Part shown: one piece after another, positions 1 to 7,055 of the stretch
Numbering within the stretch: position 1 is the stretch's first letter
Layout: every line of letters starts with the position of its first letter
DNA from: Geosiphon pyriformis
Taxonomy: Eukaryota > Glomeromycota > Glomeromycetes > Archaeosporales > Geosiphonaceae
Assembly: GCA_016748015.1 (NCBI GenBank)
Contig: JAAOMT010000540.1
Location: 9,442 to 23,416 of the forward strand
Length of the DNA: 13,975 nt
Direction of reading: 5' to 3'
Program-made: the position numbers and the translations under genes
Notes under the pieces: generated by a model
Seen by the model: the letters and a program-made list of their open reading frames with translations, nothing else
Told to the model about the DNA's origin: nothing
The model's database searches: none

Positions 1-502
1 TAACTATAATTGATTTCAGATTTCATAAAATCTCATCTGGTTTAAATAATATTTGTTGTATTTCTAATTGTAAAATATTATTAATAGATAATGATGTTAT
101 ATTGTGATATAGTTTTAGTTAATTACTATATATTGTTTTAGTTAAAATTTTGTTGTTCTATCTTAATTTATAAGTTTTGTTTTTTAAAATTTTTTCAATG
201 TAAATTAATCTGTTTTATTTGGGGTCAAATCTTCTACTTCATTGTTTTTTTACTTTAATATAATATAAGAGTACTTTGTCTCCAATCTTAAATTTGATTG
301 GGTTATCTAATAACTAGTTATTATATTATTTTTTTTGTTTTGCTTGTGGCTTTTGTATATTATCAGCTGCTTTTTGCCTTTTGTTTTTTAAAGTTTCTAT
401 TAAGTCATATGTTCTTTTTAGTAAAGTTTCTTAGAAGTTGACTTTTGTTATTGGTTCAACTGGATATATATTAATCTCTATTTTGATTAAAAATATTGCT
501 GT
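1..502 (-). pseudogene. Ty3/gypsy pol 3' fragment (integrase C-terminus, GPY/F module)
   Basis: One minus-strand frame runs from 502 to the window edge with no indel and about eight internal stops. It matches, position by position, the integrase C-terminus of the larger gypsy element at about 7100-7590. Shared landmarks are Ala-Ile followed by a Tyr-Pro-x-x-Pro-Ile segment, a Lys/Gln/Ala-rich helix, FKIGDKVLLY at about 240-270, a decayed W-x-G-P-x-x-I GPY/F core, YKLR near 150, and Asn-Leu-x-x-Ile near the left edge. In intact elements this module binds DNA and helps integrase multimerise. Two stops replace the expected tryptophans of the GPY/F region. The fragment is more diverged than the right-hand element, so it is a separate, probably older copy of a related family. 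Homology stops at about 502-510, exactly where the LINE tail begins. Confidence 0.8.
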
Positions 503-504
503 TT

Positions 505-530
505 AACTATTTTTTTATTTTTTTTATTTT
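505..530 (-). other. A-rich 3' tail of the LINE
   Basis: On the minus strand this is AAAATAAAAAAAAT followed by AAAAAAAT-like sequence, directly after the 3' UTR. Such tails mark the target-primed reverse transcription junction of LINEs. Its far side touches the integrase fragment, so this is the insertion boundary. Confidence 0.65.
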
Positions 531-644
531 AACGAATGAGATCCAAATGTGACCTAATACTATATATCATTTAAATGATTTAAACTAGGAGTGAATAATG
601 CACTTTCTACATGTGACCAGCCACTCGGGCCAGTCAAAACAACA
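531..644 (-). other. LINE 3' UTR
   Basis: This is about 114 bases between the TAG at 645-647 and the A-rich tail. It contains no ORF and no extra domain. I saw no strong hairpin by eye. Confidence 0.5.
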
Positions 645-1290
645 CTACATGCCTATATACACAGAGATCAAATTCTTAACGCCTGAAAAGAATGAACAAA
701 ACTTACAAAACCCAAAACTAACCCCAAAAGCTTCAGCCACACCCAGCAACCTGATCATACCAGCTGAAAATCTTATAGGCAAACCAAAAATTGGCATGAG
801 AGTGGAACTGTCATGAAGGATCAAACCATGCTTTTCCATAAAGGTCCAATGTTTGGCACAAACCAACCAGACATTCTCCCAAAATGCAAAACAAAAGTTA
901 CGCACAAAATTCACAATTTTTTTAGCCTTAATCTTAGGATCATTAAAAACTGAGACAGACTCACAACACCAGTCACAAAAAACAAAGCCCTTATACAAAG
1001 CAATGCCAACTTCTATCTCAGAGACACAAGAGGCTAACAACAATAAAACACATGAAGAAAAGTAAGACAAAACCAGAAAAAGTCTCCCAAGCCAAAGCAT
1101 GAGAGTTTAACAAATGAGCATGAACAGTGGAGTCATGAGGACAAGAAAAGACATGGTCTAAGATCTCAACATTACCACAATATAAACACACCACACTGGG
1201 GTAACCTCTATTATACAAATGCTTGCACATAGCAACTGGGAGCCAATAATAGAGGGCTTTCATAAAGTACATTCAAGAGCCAGCTGTATG
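645..1290 (-). pseudogene. LINE C-terminal region with zinc-binding Cys/His motif and frameshift
   Basis: After RNase H the ORF continues with a C-x2-C-x7-H-x3-C motif (1141-1188), like the zf-RVT segments at the C-termini of many LINE proteins, presumably for nucleic-acid binding. The frame then breaks. Upstream of about 1073 it follows the main LINE frame, which hits a stop at 1018. Downstream of the A-run at 1069-1072 the family sequence continues in another frame as a 130-residue open stretch to the TAG at 645-647. One extra base in that run explains the shift. The final segment is hydrophobic and Phe/Val/Gly-rich, with no recognised catalytic motif. Confidence 0.7.
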
Positions 1291-1479
1291 CATACTAGTA
1301 AAACCAGCAGCCAAATAAGAATTGGAGTGCCACATCAGAGAGGACTTAAACCAATCAATATCAGCATGCAAACCATCCACCATAACTCGAGATCCAGATC
1401 CAACTTTCCATTAAACATAATAAACAAAACAGAAAACATCATGTACAAAGTGTCTAAAATTTCCAGAAACCACAATACC

Positions 1480-1950
1480 ATCAGCACTCAGAAAGCATTC
1501 ACTAACCAAGTAAGGCAGGTGCCAGGCAGAGGCAGCTGCATCCTTGGCAAGTGCATTAGCATGCTTATTGTCTAAGATACTCAAATAACTCTTAATCTTA
1601 ATCCAATTTACATCCAAATTTTTTCGATGAATAACATTAACAATATGGCGACACTTGATCCAGCAATAGTTCCTAAACTCTGGATGGAACAGCAAAGACT
1701 CTGACATGCATGCATCTAAAGCTGCTTGGCTGTCAGAGAACAAGTCAACTGAACGAAAAGAAGAAACACACTCAAGAGCCAAAATGATGATTTGTAACTT
1801 TGTCAAAGTAAAAGAAACCAGACCAGACACCCCTATATCCAAATCCATGTCAATGTCCTCAAAAAAAATGGCAGCACCTGCTTTCATGTTAACAGTGCCC
1901 AGACCACACAGAGACCTATCCATATGCACAAAAAGATGAGCAGTATCAAC
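1480..1950 (-). pseudogene. LINE RNase H domain
   Basis: This RNase H type I domain, carried downstream of RT in some LINE clades, would degrade RNA in the RNA:DNA hybrid. The first Asp is kept in a MDRSL motif (1918-1920), where DGS is expected. The catalytic Glu position in the L-x-x-LQ helix is Lys (AAG at 1798-1800). The Asp of SDSQAALDA is kept (1732-1734). The final Asp of the N-x-x-A-D-A-L-A-K motif is Asn (AAT at 1555-1557). The Gly-His just before it is now Ser-Tyr. Both catalytic losses and the His loss fit G to A or C to T transitions in the coding strand. There is no stop inside the domain. Confidence 0.8.
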
Positions 1951-2763
1951 TGTCAGCAGAGTATTACAAACCATACTAAAACCATGAGATTAACGAACAT
2001 CAGAATTAGCTCAACTATCTGAAACCAAAGAACTAACAGAAAAGGGAGCAATACCACCAAGAAAGCAAATGGAGAGATCAAACCAGAAAAAGACTGGACC
2101 ACAAAGATCCAGCCTCTTCCAATGCTTAAAAGTACTCCAACTGAAAACATTACTATTATAGTCACAAAGCTGTTCCACAAAAGCAATTCCATAATGCCTG
2201 AGTAAAGAGACATACTTGAAAAAAAAAAGTTCACCAAGAACAAGAGACATAGGAATACCACTCCAATGGTGAAATGTGCACACCAGAGAGCCACTCAAAG
2301 ATAAATCACACCCAAAAAAAATGCAAACTACATCTGCCAAAAAATTATTTGAGGGGCTAATACCAATACAAGCCAGAAACAGCAAAGGATGATGAGACCA
2401 CTAGTTGAGAACCTAAAAATCATGAGACCTATGAGAAAATAAGTGACCCAAAACACCAATGGAATTCACAAAAATAACAATGGTAGCCGATTTGCCTTCA
2501 GCTTAAATCTGTTCAAAAGTTTTTAAATTGTACAAAGAGGGATGATAAAATACATTATTGGGGAAGTTGTATAGTAGCCCAAACTTTGACTTTAAGACCT
2601 TGCATATAAGAGCATTCCATTTATTACAGACACAAAGAGGAATAAAACTGAACTGAGTTCTGTAGCTGATAATAGGAAAAAGAACCACAGATACCAAATA
2701 CATGCACTGTTTGTCTGATATCGCCTTTCTTAAAACCAGATTCACAAAAAACCATACATTCAA

Positions 2764-3720
2764 TTAAGCTTTAGCCAAGCTAAACTTTGAAAAACTCTCA
2801 AAAAACAAAAAAATACCCAGATAGTGATGAGGTTTTCTTTTTTTGGCAATGGAAATAAACAAGCCACTGATAGTCAAAAAGAGTATAGCAACTCGGCAGT
2901 TGATAGAGATGGCTATAGTCTTATCATTATTGATTGAAATATTATTTAACCTGAAAAATTCACTAGCAACATTGAGAATATGTTGTGTAGCAGTCTGGCT
3001 GCTACCTACCCAAATGGTATTATCTACAAAAGCACCAGCAGCAAAAAAAGAGAAAAGCCCAGCCTGAGACTCAGCGCGACCACTTTTAGAAACAAAATAA
3101 GAAATGAGCCTGTATTCACATACACTCTCTTGGTGCTTGACTTCACACAGAAGAGGATCATAAAATATGCACCACAGAAGAGGAAAAAAAACTTTACCTT
3201 GGTCCAGTCCATTGTGCACTCAATAACCATTGGTCAAACCAAAATCTGTTATAACTCAGTTGATCTGATTCTTGTAAATACTACCAAAAAAACAAACAAA
3301 TTTACCACACATCTTGATCCTCAAAAGACACTTCTCAAGATGCTTCCAGCCAACCAAATCATATGGTTTTTGCATGTCCTGCAGAACAAGCCAGAGTTTC
3401 CGGTCCTTTTCCAAAACATTCTCAATTACCAAGCCAATTGCAAAAATAGAAGACTGAGTTGTTATACCCCTTAAAATTAAAAAATTGTTACTGCGTAGAA
3501 CATTATGAGTACTGCAAGCCAGTGAAATTTTATCCAAAAGAATCTTGGAGAGAATTTTGCGAGCCATTTTGATCAAGGCAATAGAATAAGTGTTCATTAG
3601 AACACCTTCCCATTCATAAGGCTTGAAAATCATCGAGACCCAAGCCTCCTTCCAAAGGCTAAACACAGATTTAACAAACAAGCAAGAATTCAAAAGCACC
3701 AAAAGCATACTGAGAACTGA
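2764..3720 (-). pseudogene. LINE reverse transcriptase domain
   Basis: Non-LTR reverse transcriptase core. A WVSMIFKPYEWEG-type stretch (about 3600-3640) is followed by a region typical of motifs 1-2. Motif A is LVLQDM...YD, with the catalytic Asp at 3376-3378. Motif B is the GLDQG segment near 3200. The family's FVDD catalytic box reads FVDN: Asp kept at 3022-3024, the second Asp replaced by Asn (AAT) at 3019-3021. Loss of either Asp normally abolishes polymerisation. NDKT and LGI segments downstream match later motifs. Stops at 3256 and 3220 lie between motifs A and C. The adjoining 2763-2011 stretch continues as the thumb/connector region with a few more stops. Confidence 0.85.
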
Positions 3721-4639
3721 AATGTCACAATGTTTCTATAATTCATTTGAAATACCCAAGAAATTAGCAGCTTTGCTATCGGGCTAGTTAGAGACAACTT
3801 TAACCAATTTATTATAATCAATCATGCCCATCATGCCAGAAAAAGCATCATTATACACATAATCTAAAGGTTGATACTGTCAAGACCAGTTGTTAAGAAC
3901 ATCGAAAACCACCCTGTACTTTTTAGTCCAGCTCTTCATAATCTCATCTATCTTAGACTTCACTGGAGCTGGTTCCAAAATCAGCTTATCATCTACCACT
4001 AAATAATCCAAAACAACTTTGCAGAAAGAATACTTCAAAACAGTCCTAATAGTATGGTTCTTGTCCAACTCAAAGCTTTCCATCCTCTTGTCAATTGCCA
4101 ATCTGATCTGGGACTCTCAAGCATGGCTTGATTCTGAGAGTTTAGAAGAATGCTATGATTTCTTAATCTTGGCCAAGGTTGAATGGATAGTATCAAAATA
4201 AGAACTCGAGAGAAACAGAGACTTTACAACAGAGGCATTGGCAGAGTCAAAACCACCCTATACATCAAGCAAAGACACAAATTCTTTGTAAGCAACCAAA
4301 CAAAAGGCCTTAATAATCTTTAACACCAAAAGTTCTAATTTGTGAAATCTGGAAGACACCTTATTGAAGACTTTATCATAGCTCTTGAACCATATCTTCT
4401 TGAAGACAGACTTGGCTGACAAACACATTACCTGGTGAAGAGCATACCACATAACATCCAAATCCGAACTTTTCACAACAACAGAGAATTCATCACTAAA
4501 CATGATAGCATTCACCACTGTTTCTTTCCTAAACCCAATCCATTTAGCATTATTAGCACTCTTGTAATTGTACTTCCAATAATCCTTATTTGCTTGCTTG
4601 TGCAGTAAGAACAAGTGTGTATTCAAAAAACTACCAACA

Positions 4640-5235
4640 CCCATGGAAACAGAAACAGCCCTATACTCAGTATCAAAATAATCACCAACATTGACCACTT
4701 TATGATTCAATATCGCATTAACCAGACTTGAGAATACAAACACATAGTCAATGGTCTTAAAGACACCTTAAGAATTGTTCTATGTTGCTTTCTTTCCAGA
4801 CGCACTCCCATCCAAAGAATTAACTAAACCAAGATTGAAACATTTTTTAAAGCTAGCACACTTGTGAGAGCCATTTTTATTGAAATCTCTACCTAAGATA
4901 GTGAAAGAGGATTCATTCACAGTCTTTGCAATCATAGAATTAATATCGCTTATTTAAGAAAAACATACTGCCAGAGATGCCCCAGCATACAGCTCCAAAA
5001 TTGACACAGAAAGTTTATTTTTGAAAAGTAACTTAATAGAAGGAAGCTGGTCAGGAACTTCCAAAACCTTACACATGTGCCAAGCCAAAGAATTGTTCAT
5101 AATAATTGTGACACCAGAATCCAAGTGACCAGCATCTATATCCAAAGTGAAAACTCGGACACTGCCAAACTTGTTTATAATCCACATTCAGATCTTACTT
5201 TTTAGTTTAGTTTCAGTAACAATTATAATCAAATT
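4640..5235 (-). pseudogene. LINE AP-type endonuclease domain
   Basis: This domain nicks target DNA in APE-type LINEs. Three landmarks of the exonuclease-endonuclease-phosphatase fold are visible. The catalytic Glu sits in VTETK (Glu at 5212-5214). The GDFN-type motif reads GRDFN, with Asp at 4885-4887 kept and Gly changed to Arg. An IDYVF strand lies near 4741-4752. The usual terminal Asp-His pair reads Glu-Tyr (4663-4668), so the general-base His is lost; His to Tyr fits a C to T change. Stops at 5188, 4954 and 4768 interrupt it. The order and spacing of motifs are normal for the family, so I infer an originally functional nuclease that is now dead. Confidence 0.75.
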
Positions 5236-5455
5236 GTCCATCTCTTTATGCCGACAAACAATATTATCCTGTTTCACAGGATTGTTCATGCTGTTACTGG
5301 AGGTTTTTGGTCTCTTTTCTTGAATGTTGTTGATGTCTGTTTGCTGTGAATTCACATTTTCTGGATGTGGTTGAACCTCCAATACTGAATTTATCTTCAA
5401 ATTATCTCCTATAATTTGAACTGCTGGGCTTATAAGTGGAATGGCCAATTCCATG

Positions 5456-5595
5456 CCAGTTACTTTGTATAGTTACATTGTAGTAAACGTCAACTCTTTC
5501 TCAGGAATTGCTCGTTTGGAAGCTCACTAAATGTGTAGTTACTTTGCTGTGAAAGTCAACTTTTCTACAGGAATCTTGTCTGTAGGCTACCTTAA
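5456..5595 (-). repeat. LINE 5' UTR with two ~66-bp imperfect repeat units
   Basis: Two imperfect tandem units start with TAGTTAC at 5470 and 5536 (plus-strand reading) and share blocks such as GTCAACT and CAGGAAT in the same order. A partial third start (AGTTACTTTG) lies at 5458-5467, against the start codon. Repeated 5' UTR units are known as promoter modules in some LINEs; that role here is inferred. Assignment to the LINE rests on position only. Confidence 0.55.
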
Positions 5596-5651
5596 TGATT
5601 ATAATAAGAAAATAAAAAGAAATTAAAAAAAATGTAAAAAAAATAGAATTC
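5596..5651. other. A-rich junction between LINE and gypsy element
   Basis: About 56 bases of A-rich plus-strand sequence (runs of seven to eight A) separate the last LINE 5' UTR repeat unit from the candidate LTR edge. No motif or ORF is visible. It could be an untemplated or slippage-prone LINE 5' junction, host target DNA, or the true end of the LTR. Confidence 0.4.
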
Positions 5652-5798
5652 TGTCAAGAGAAACGTTTTTGATCCAAGCCTGAAGTCACTAACAGTTTAT
5701 TGAAATTGGTAGCTAATCAATTTCAGAACGTTAGTTGGGTTTTGAGGATTTTTCAAGTGCATTAATTAAAGAATTTGGTTTTTCGAATTTGTTTGATA

Positions 5799-5804
5799 TT
5801 TATT
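5799..5804 (-). terminator. Polyadenylation signal AATAAA in the putative LTR
   Basis: AATAAA on the minus strand lies about 80 bases downstream of the TATA box, matching a typical R region. In AT-rich DNA this hexamer is common by chance, so its position carries most of the weight. Confidence 0.35.
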
Positions 5805-5882
5805 TCTCTTTTGTGTGTGTAGGAATGATTCTAAGTGATAAATCTAAAATAAGATACATTTTCTCAAAGAGAAAAGCTTTTC

Positions 5883-5889
5883 TTTTATA
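5883..5889 (-). promoter_or_regulatory. TATA box of the LTR promoter
   Basis: The minus strand reads GTATAAAAG here. It is followed downstream by a 14-bp palindrome and lies about 70 bp from the repeat array. Transcription from it would run leftward, so in the 5' LTR copy it would transcribe gag-pol. The role is inferred from motif and position. Confidence 0.45.
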
Positions 5890-5960
5890 CAACTTGTTGT
5901 AACACTATTCTATGAACTTGAACTTTGCTCTTTTCTACAATTTTGCTAAACTAAAGATAC

Positions 5961-6060
5961 ATTTCGGCAAACTACAAGTTATTTCTATGAACTATTAGAT
6001 ATTTCGGTGAACTATCAATTATTTCGGCAAATTTCTTCAAATTTCGGCAAACTTTTTGAA
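5961..6060. repeat. Five tandem 20-bp repeats in the putative U3
   Basis: Five units start exactly at 5961, 5981, 6001, 6021 and 6041, each beginning ATTTC. Four continue ATTTCGG; the one at 5981 reads ATTTCTA. Most then have (C/T)(A/G)AACT. The period is exactly 20 with no indel. Looser relatives occur on both sides (a GCTAAACT block near 5945 and ATTTCGGACA at 6150). The array lies about 70 bp upstream of the TATA box on the minus strand, where a U3 enhancer would be. Confidence 0.85.
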
Positions 6061-6159
6061 TGTTACATAGTTTGGGGTATTGCATGATTGATCATCACAA
6101 TTAGGTTACATTTGTGTTATGTACAAATTGGATTATTAATTAAATGATAATTTCGGACA

Positions 6160-6238
6160 TTTTGCTAATATACTAAGTGATAATTTGAAACAATAATATA
6201 TGTTAATTAATGATAGGAATTATAAAGATAATTTTATG
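6160..6238 (-). other. Spacer between third ORF and candidate LTR
   Basis: About 80 AT-rich bases with no ORF. A polypurine tract would be expected at its left edge on the minus strand, but only AGCAAAA is present, which is weak. A block resembling the proposed LTR start (TTTCAAATTATCACTTA) occurs near 6170-6190, so the LTR edge could lie there instead. Confidence 0.35.
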
Positions 6239-6916
6239 CTAAATAATATCTTTAATTTCGTCTGGTAACATAACCTCCTTTTCAAGACTGAGTTCCATCA
6301 AAGTCCAAGTACTGTCTGTAATTTTCAGATAGTAATCCAAAATTATTGAAGAAATTTGGTCTGAAAATTGTTGAAATTTCAGTTCTGTGAGCTTTCCAAT
6401 GTATTGAATCTTCAAAGACTGTAAAATTGGGTTTTGTAGGGCGTTTTTACAGGTGTAAAATAGGTCATAAAGTCTAAGAGCAGCTCTGAGCCTGTAGCAA
6501 CTGTTTGTTGATCCAGCCATTGTCTTGAATTTATTGTGGAGTTGTTTCTAAATAGCTTCTTTTGTGAGATTTGCTGTTGTAAGTTCCAGTTTTTGTTTAT
6601 AGAGTGTTTTTCCAATGTGAAAATATCTATAGATTGGAAGATATTCAGTGTTTTTCTCATTGAGACACAGTTGAAGTCTTTGTTGAATTGTAGTATTTGG
6701 TGGAATACTAATCAGAATAAGCATTAAGTTTTCTCTTAAAGCAAGCTTTAAAAGTTCTGGCAGGTGAATTCCAGAATAACTTCTTGTGTTTTTCTTATAT
6801 GGGTAATATTTTCGTGAATTTGGGGCTAAATTTGTGACTACTTTTGTTTGGGTATAATTAATGTGGTTTCCAGTAACAGTAATAGATAATTTGGGTATTG
6901 TTTTTAAAGCTAACAT
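6239..6916 (-). pseudogene. Third ORF downstream of pol, unknown function, one internal stop
   Basis: The ATG at 6914-6916 opens a 226-codon frame ending at the TAG at 6239-6241, broken once by a TAG at 6548-6550. It lies after pol in another frame, with an in-frame TAA at 6935-6937 just before the ATG. The first half contains a NYTQTK segment, Tyr/Lys-rich patches and a Leu/Ile-rich stretch (about residues 55-75) too interrupted to be a clear membrane span. The second half is helical-looking and Leu/Gln/Lys-rich, with two Cys and no recognised motif. There is no signal peptide or envelope-like architecture. Its place matches the env or accessory ORF slot of some Ty3/gypsy elements. It has far fewer stops per codon than pol. 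Two separate small ORFs are possible, but the shared frame argues for one. I do not recognise it. Confidence 0.5.
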
Positions 6917-6937
6917 TAGTTTTTGGGATAATTGTTA

Positions 6938-7055
6938 AATGTTTTGAGGAATAATTATTATAAGAGATTTGAAATAAAGAAAATTATTTTTGGTGTATGG
7001 GTTTTTATGTTATTATTATTATTATTATTATTTTTTTTTTTTGGTGAGATTGTTT
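6938..7055 (-). other. Intergenic spacer after pol, with ATT/ATA microsatellite
   Basis: This short non-coding gap between pol and the third ORF holds an uninterrupted trinucleotide run (7010-7031) followed on the plus strand by a T12 run. If the pol stop at 7056-7058 is itself a mutation, the pol frame would run on into a short poly-Ile stretch and end at a TAA near 7005-7007. Confidence 0.7.
7010..7042. repeat. (TTA)n microsatellite plus T12 homopolymer
   Basis: About seven TTA units followed directly by twelve T on the plus strand. It is a simple slippage-prone repeat, likely length-variable between copies of the element. Confidence 0.9.

Larger units (their letters stand above)
645..5454 (-). 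pseudogene. LINE single polyprotein ORF (EN-RT-RNase H), broken
   Basis: The ATG at 5452-5454 follows an in-frame TAA a few codons upstream and opens a frame recognisable for about 1600 codons to the TAG at 645-647. Domains in order are a polar leader (5454-5220), AP-like endonuclease (about 5220-4650), a helical linker (about 4650-3720), reverse transcriptase (about 3710-2770), a thumb/connector region (about 2760-2010), RNase H (about 1950-1480), and a C-terminal part with a Cys/His motif (1188-1141). The frame is unbroken from 5454 to about 1073 except for 19 stops, at 5188, 4954, 4768, 4258, 4153, 4117, 3880, 3784, 3736, 3256, 3220, 2764, 2503, 2413, 2401, 2011, 1990, 1411 and 1273 (low coordinates). 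One extra base in the A-run at 1069-1072 then shifts the frame. No separate ORF1 is visible. The element cannot mobilise itself. Confidence 0.85.
505..5595 (-). mobile_element. Non-LTR retrotransposon (LINE), near full length, decayed
   Basis: The element reads right to left: 5' UTR with repeat units (about 5456-5595), one long broken ORF (5454-645), a short 3' UTR (644-531) and an A-rich tail (530-509). It has the hallmarks of an APE-type LINE with an RNase H domain and no LTRs. The proteins resemble a very abundant Rhizophagus LINE family (from memory). The 3' end is firm because the tail sits against foreign integrase sequence. The 5' end is soft: the last recognisable piece is the second 66-bp unit ending near 5595, followed by an A-rich stretch to 5651 that I could not assign. 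I found no target-site duplication: the sequence bordering the tail near 485-508 does not recur at 5590-5700. Confidence 0.85.
5652..6159 (-). mobile_element. Candidate 3' LTR of the gypsy element
   Basis: The proposed edges are TGTC (minus strand, starting at 6159) and GACA (ending at 5652), a 4-bp inverted terminal match enclosing 508 bp. Inside, in transcription order, lie a 20-bp tandem array (6060-5961), a TATA box (5889-5883), a 14-bp palindrome AGAAAAGCTTTTCT (5870-5883) and an AATAAA (5804-5799): the order expected of U3-R. Against this, I see no clear polypurine tract just upstream and no target-site duplication (GAATT versus CAAAA). The content supports an LTR; the exact edges are a guess. 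Confidence 0.4.

Noticed and set aside
598-1575. Small plus-strand ORFs opposite the LINE
   Set aside because: They are antisense shadows of the LINE C-terminus and RNase H, polar and without motifs.
2980-3474. 164-codon plus-strand ORF opposite the LINE RT
   Set aside because: Antisense to recognisable RT motifs; its length reflects the stop-poor opposite strand, and no domain is seen.
5961-6060. CRISPR array
   Set aside because: The 20-bp units are directly adjacent with no spacers, and the setting is a eukaryotic retrotransposon.
6412-6660. Overlapping 82-codon ORF in another minus frame within the third ORF
   Set aside because: It overlaps the longer frame (6239-6916), has no motif and is Asn/Gln/Lys-rich as expected of AT-rich shadow frames.
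6239-6916. Envelope glycoprotein gene
   Set aside because: No signal peptide, no clear transmembrane span, few Cys and no glycoprotein layout; only its position fits.
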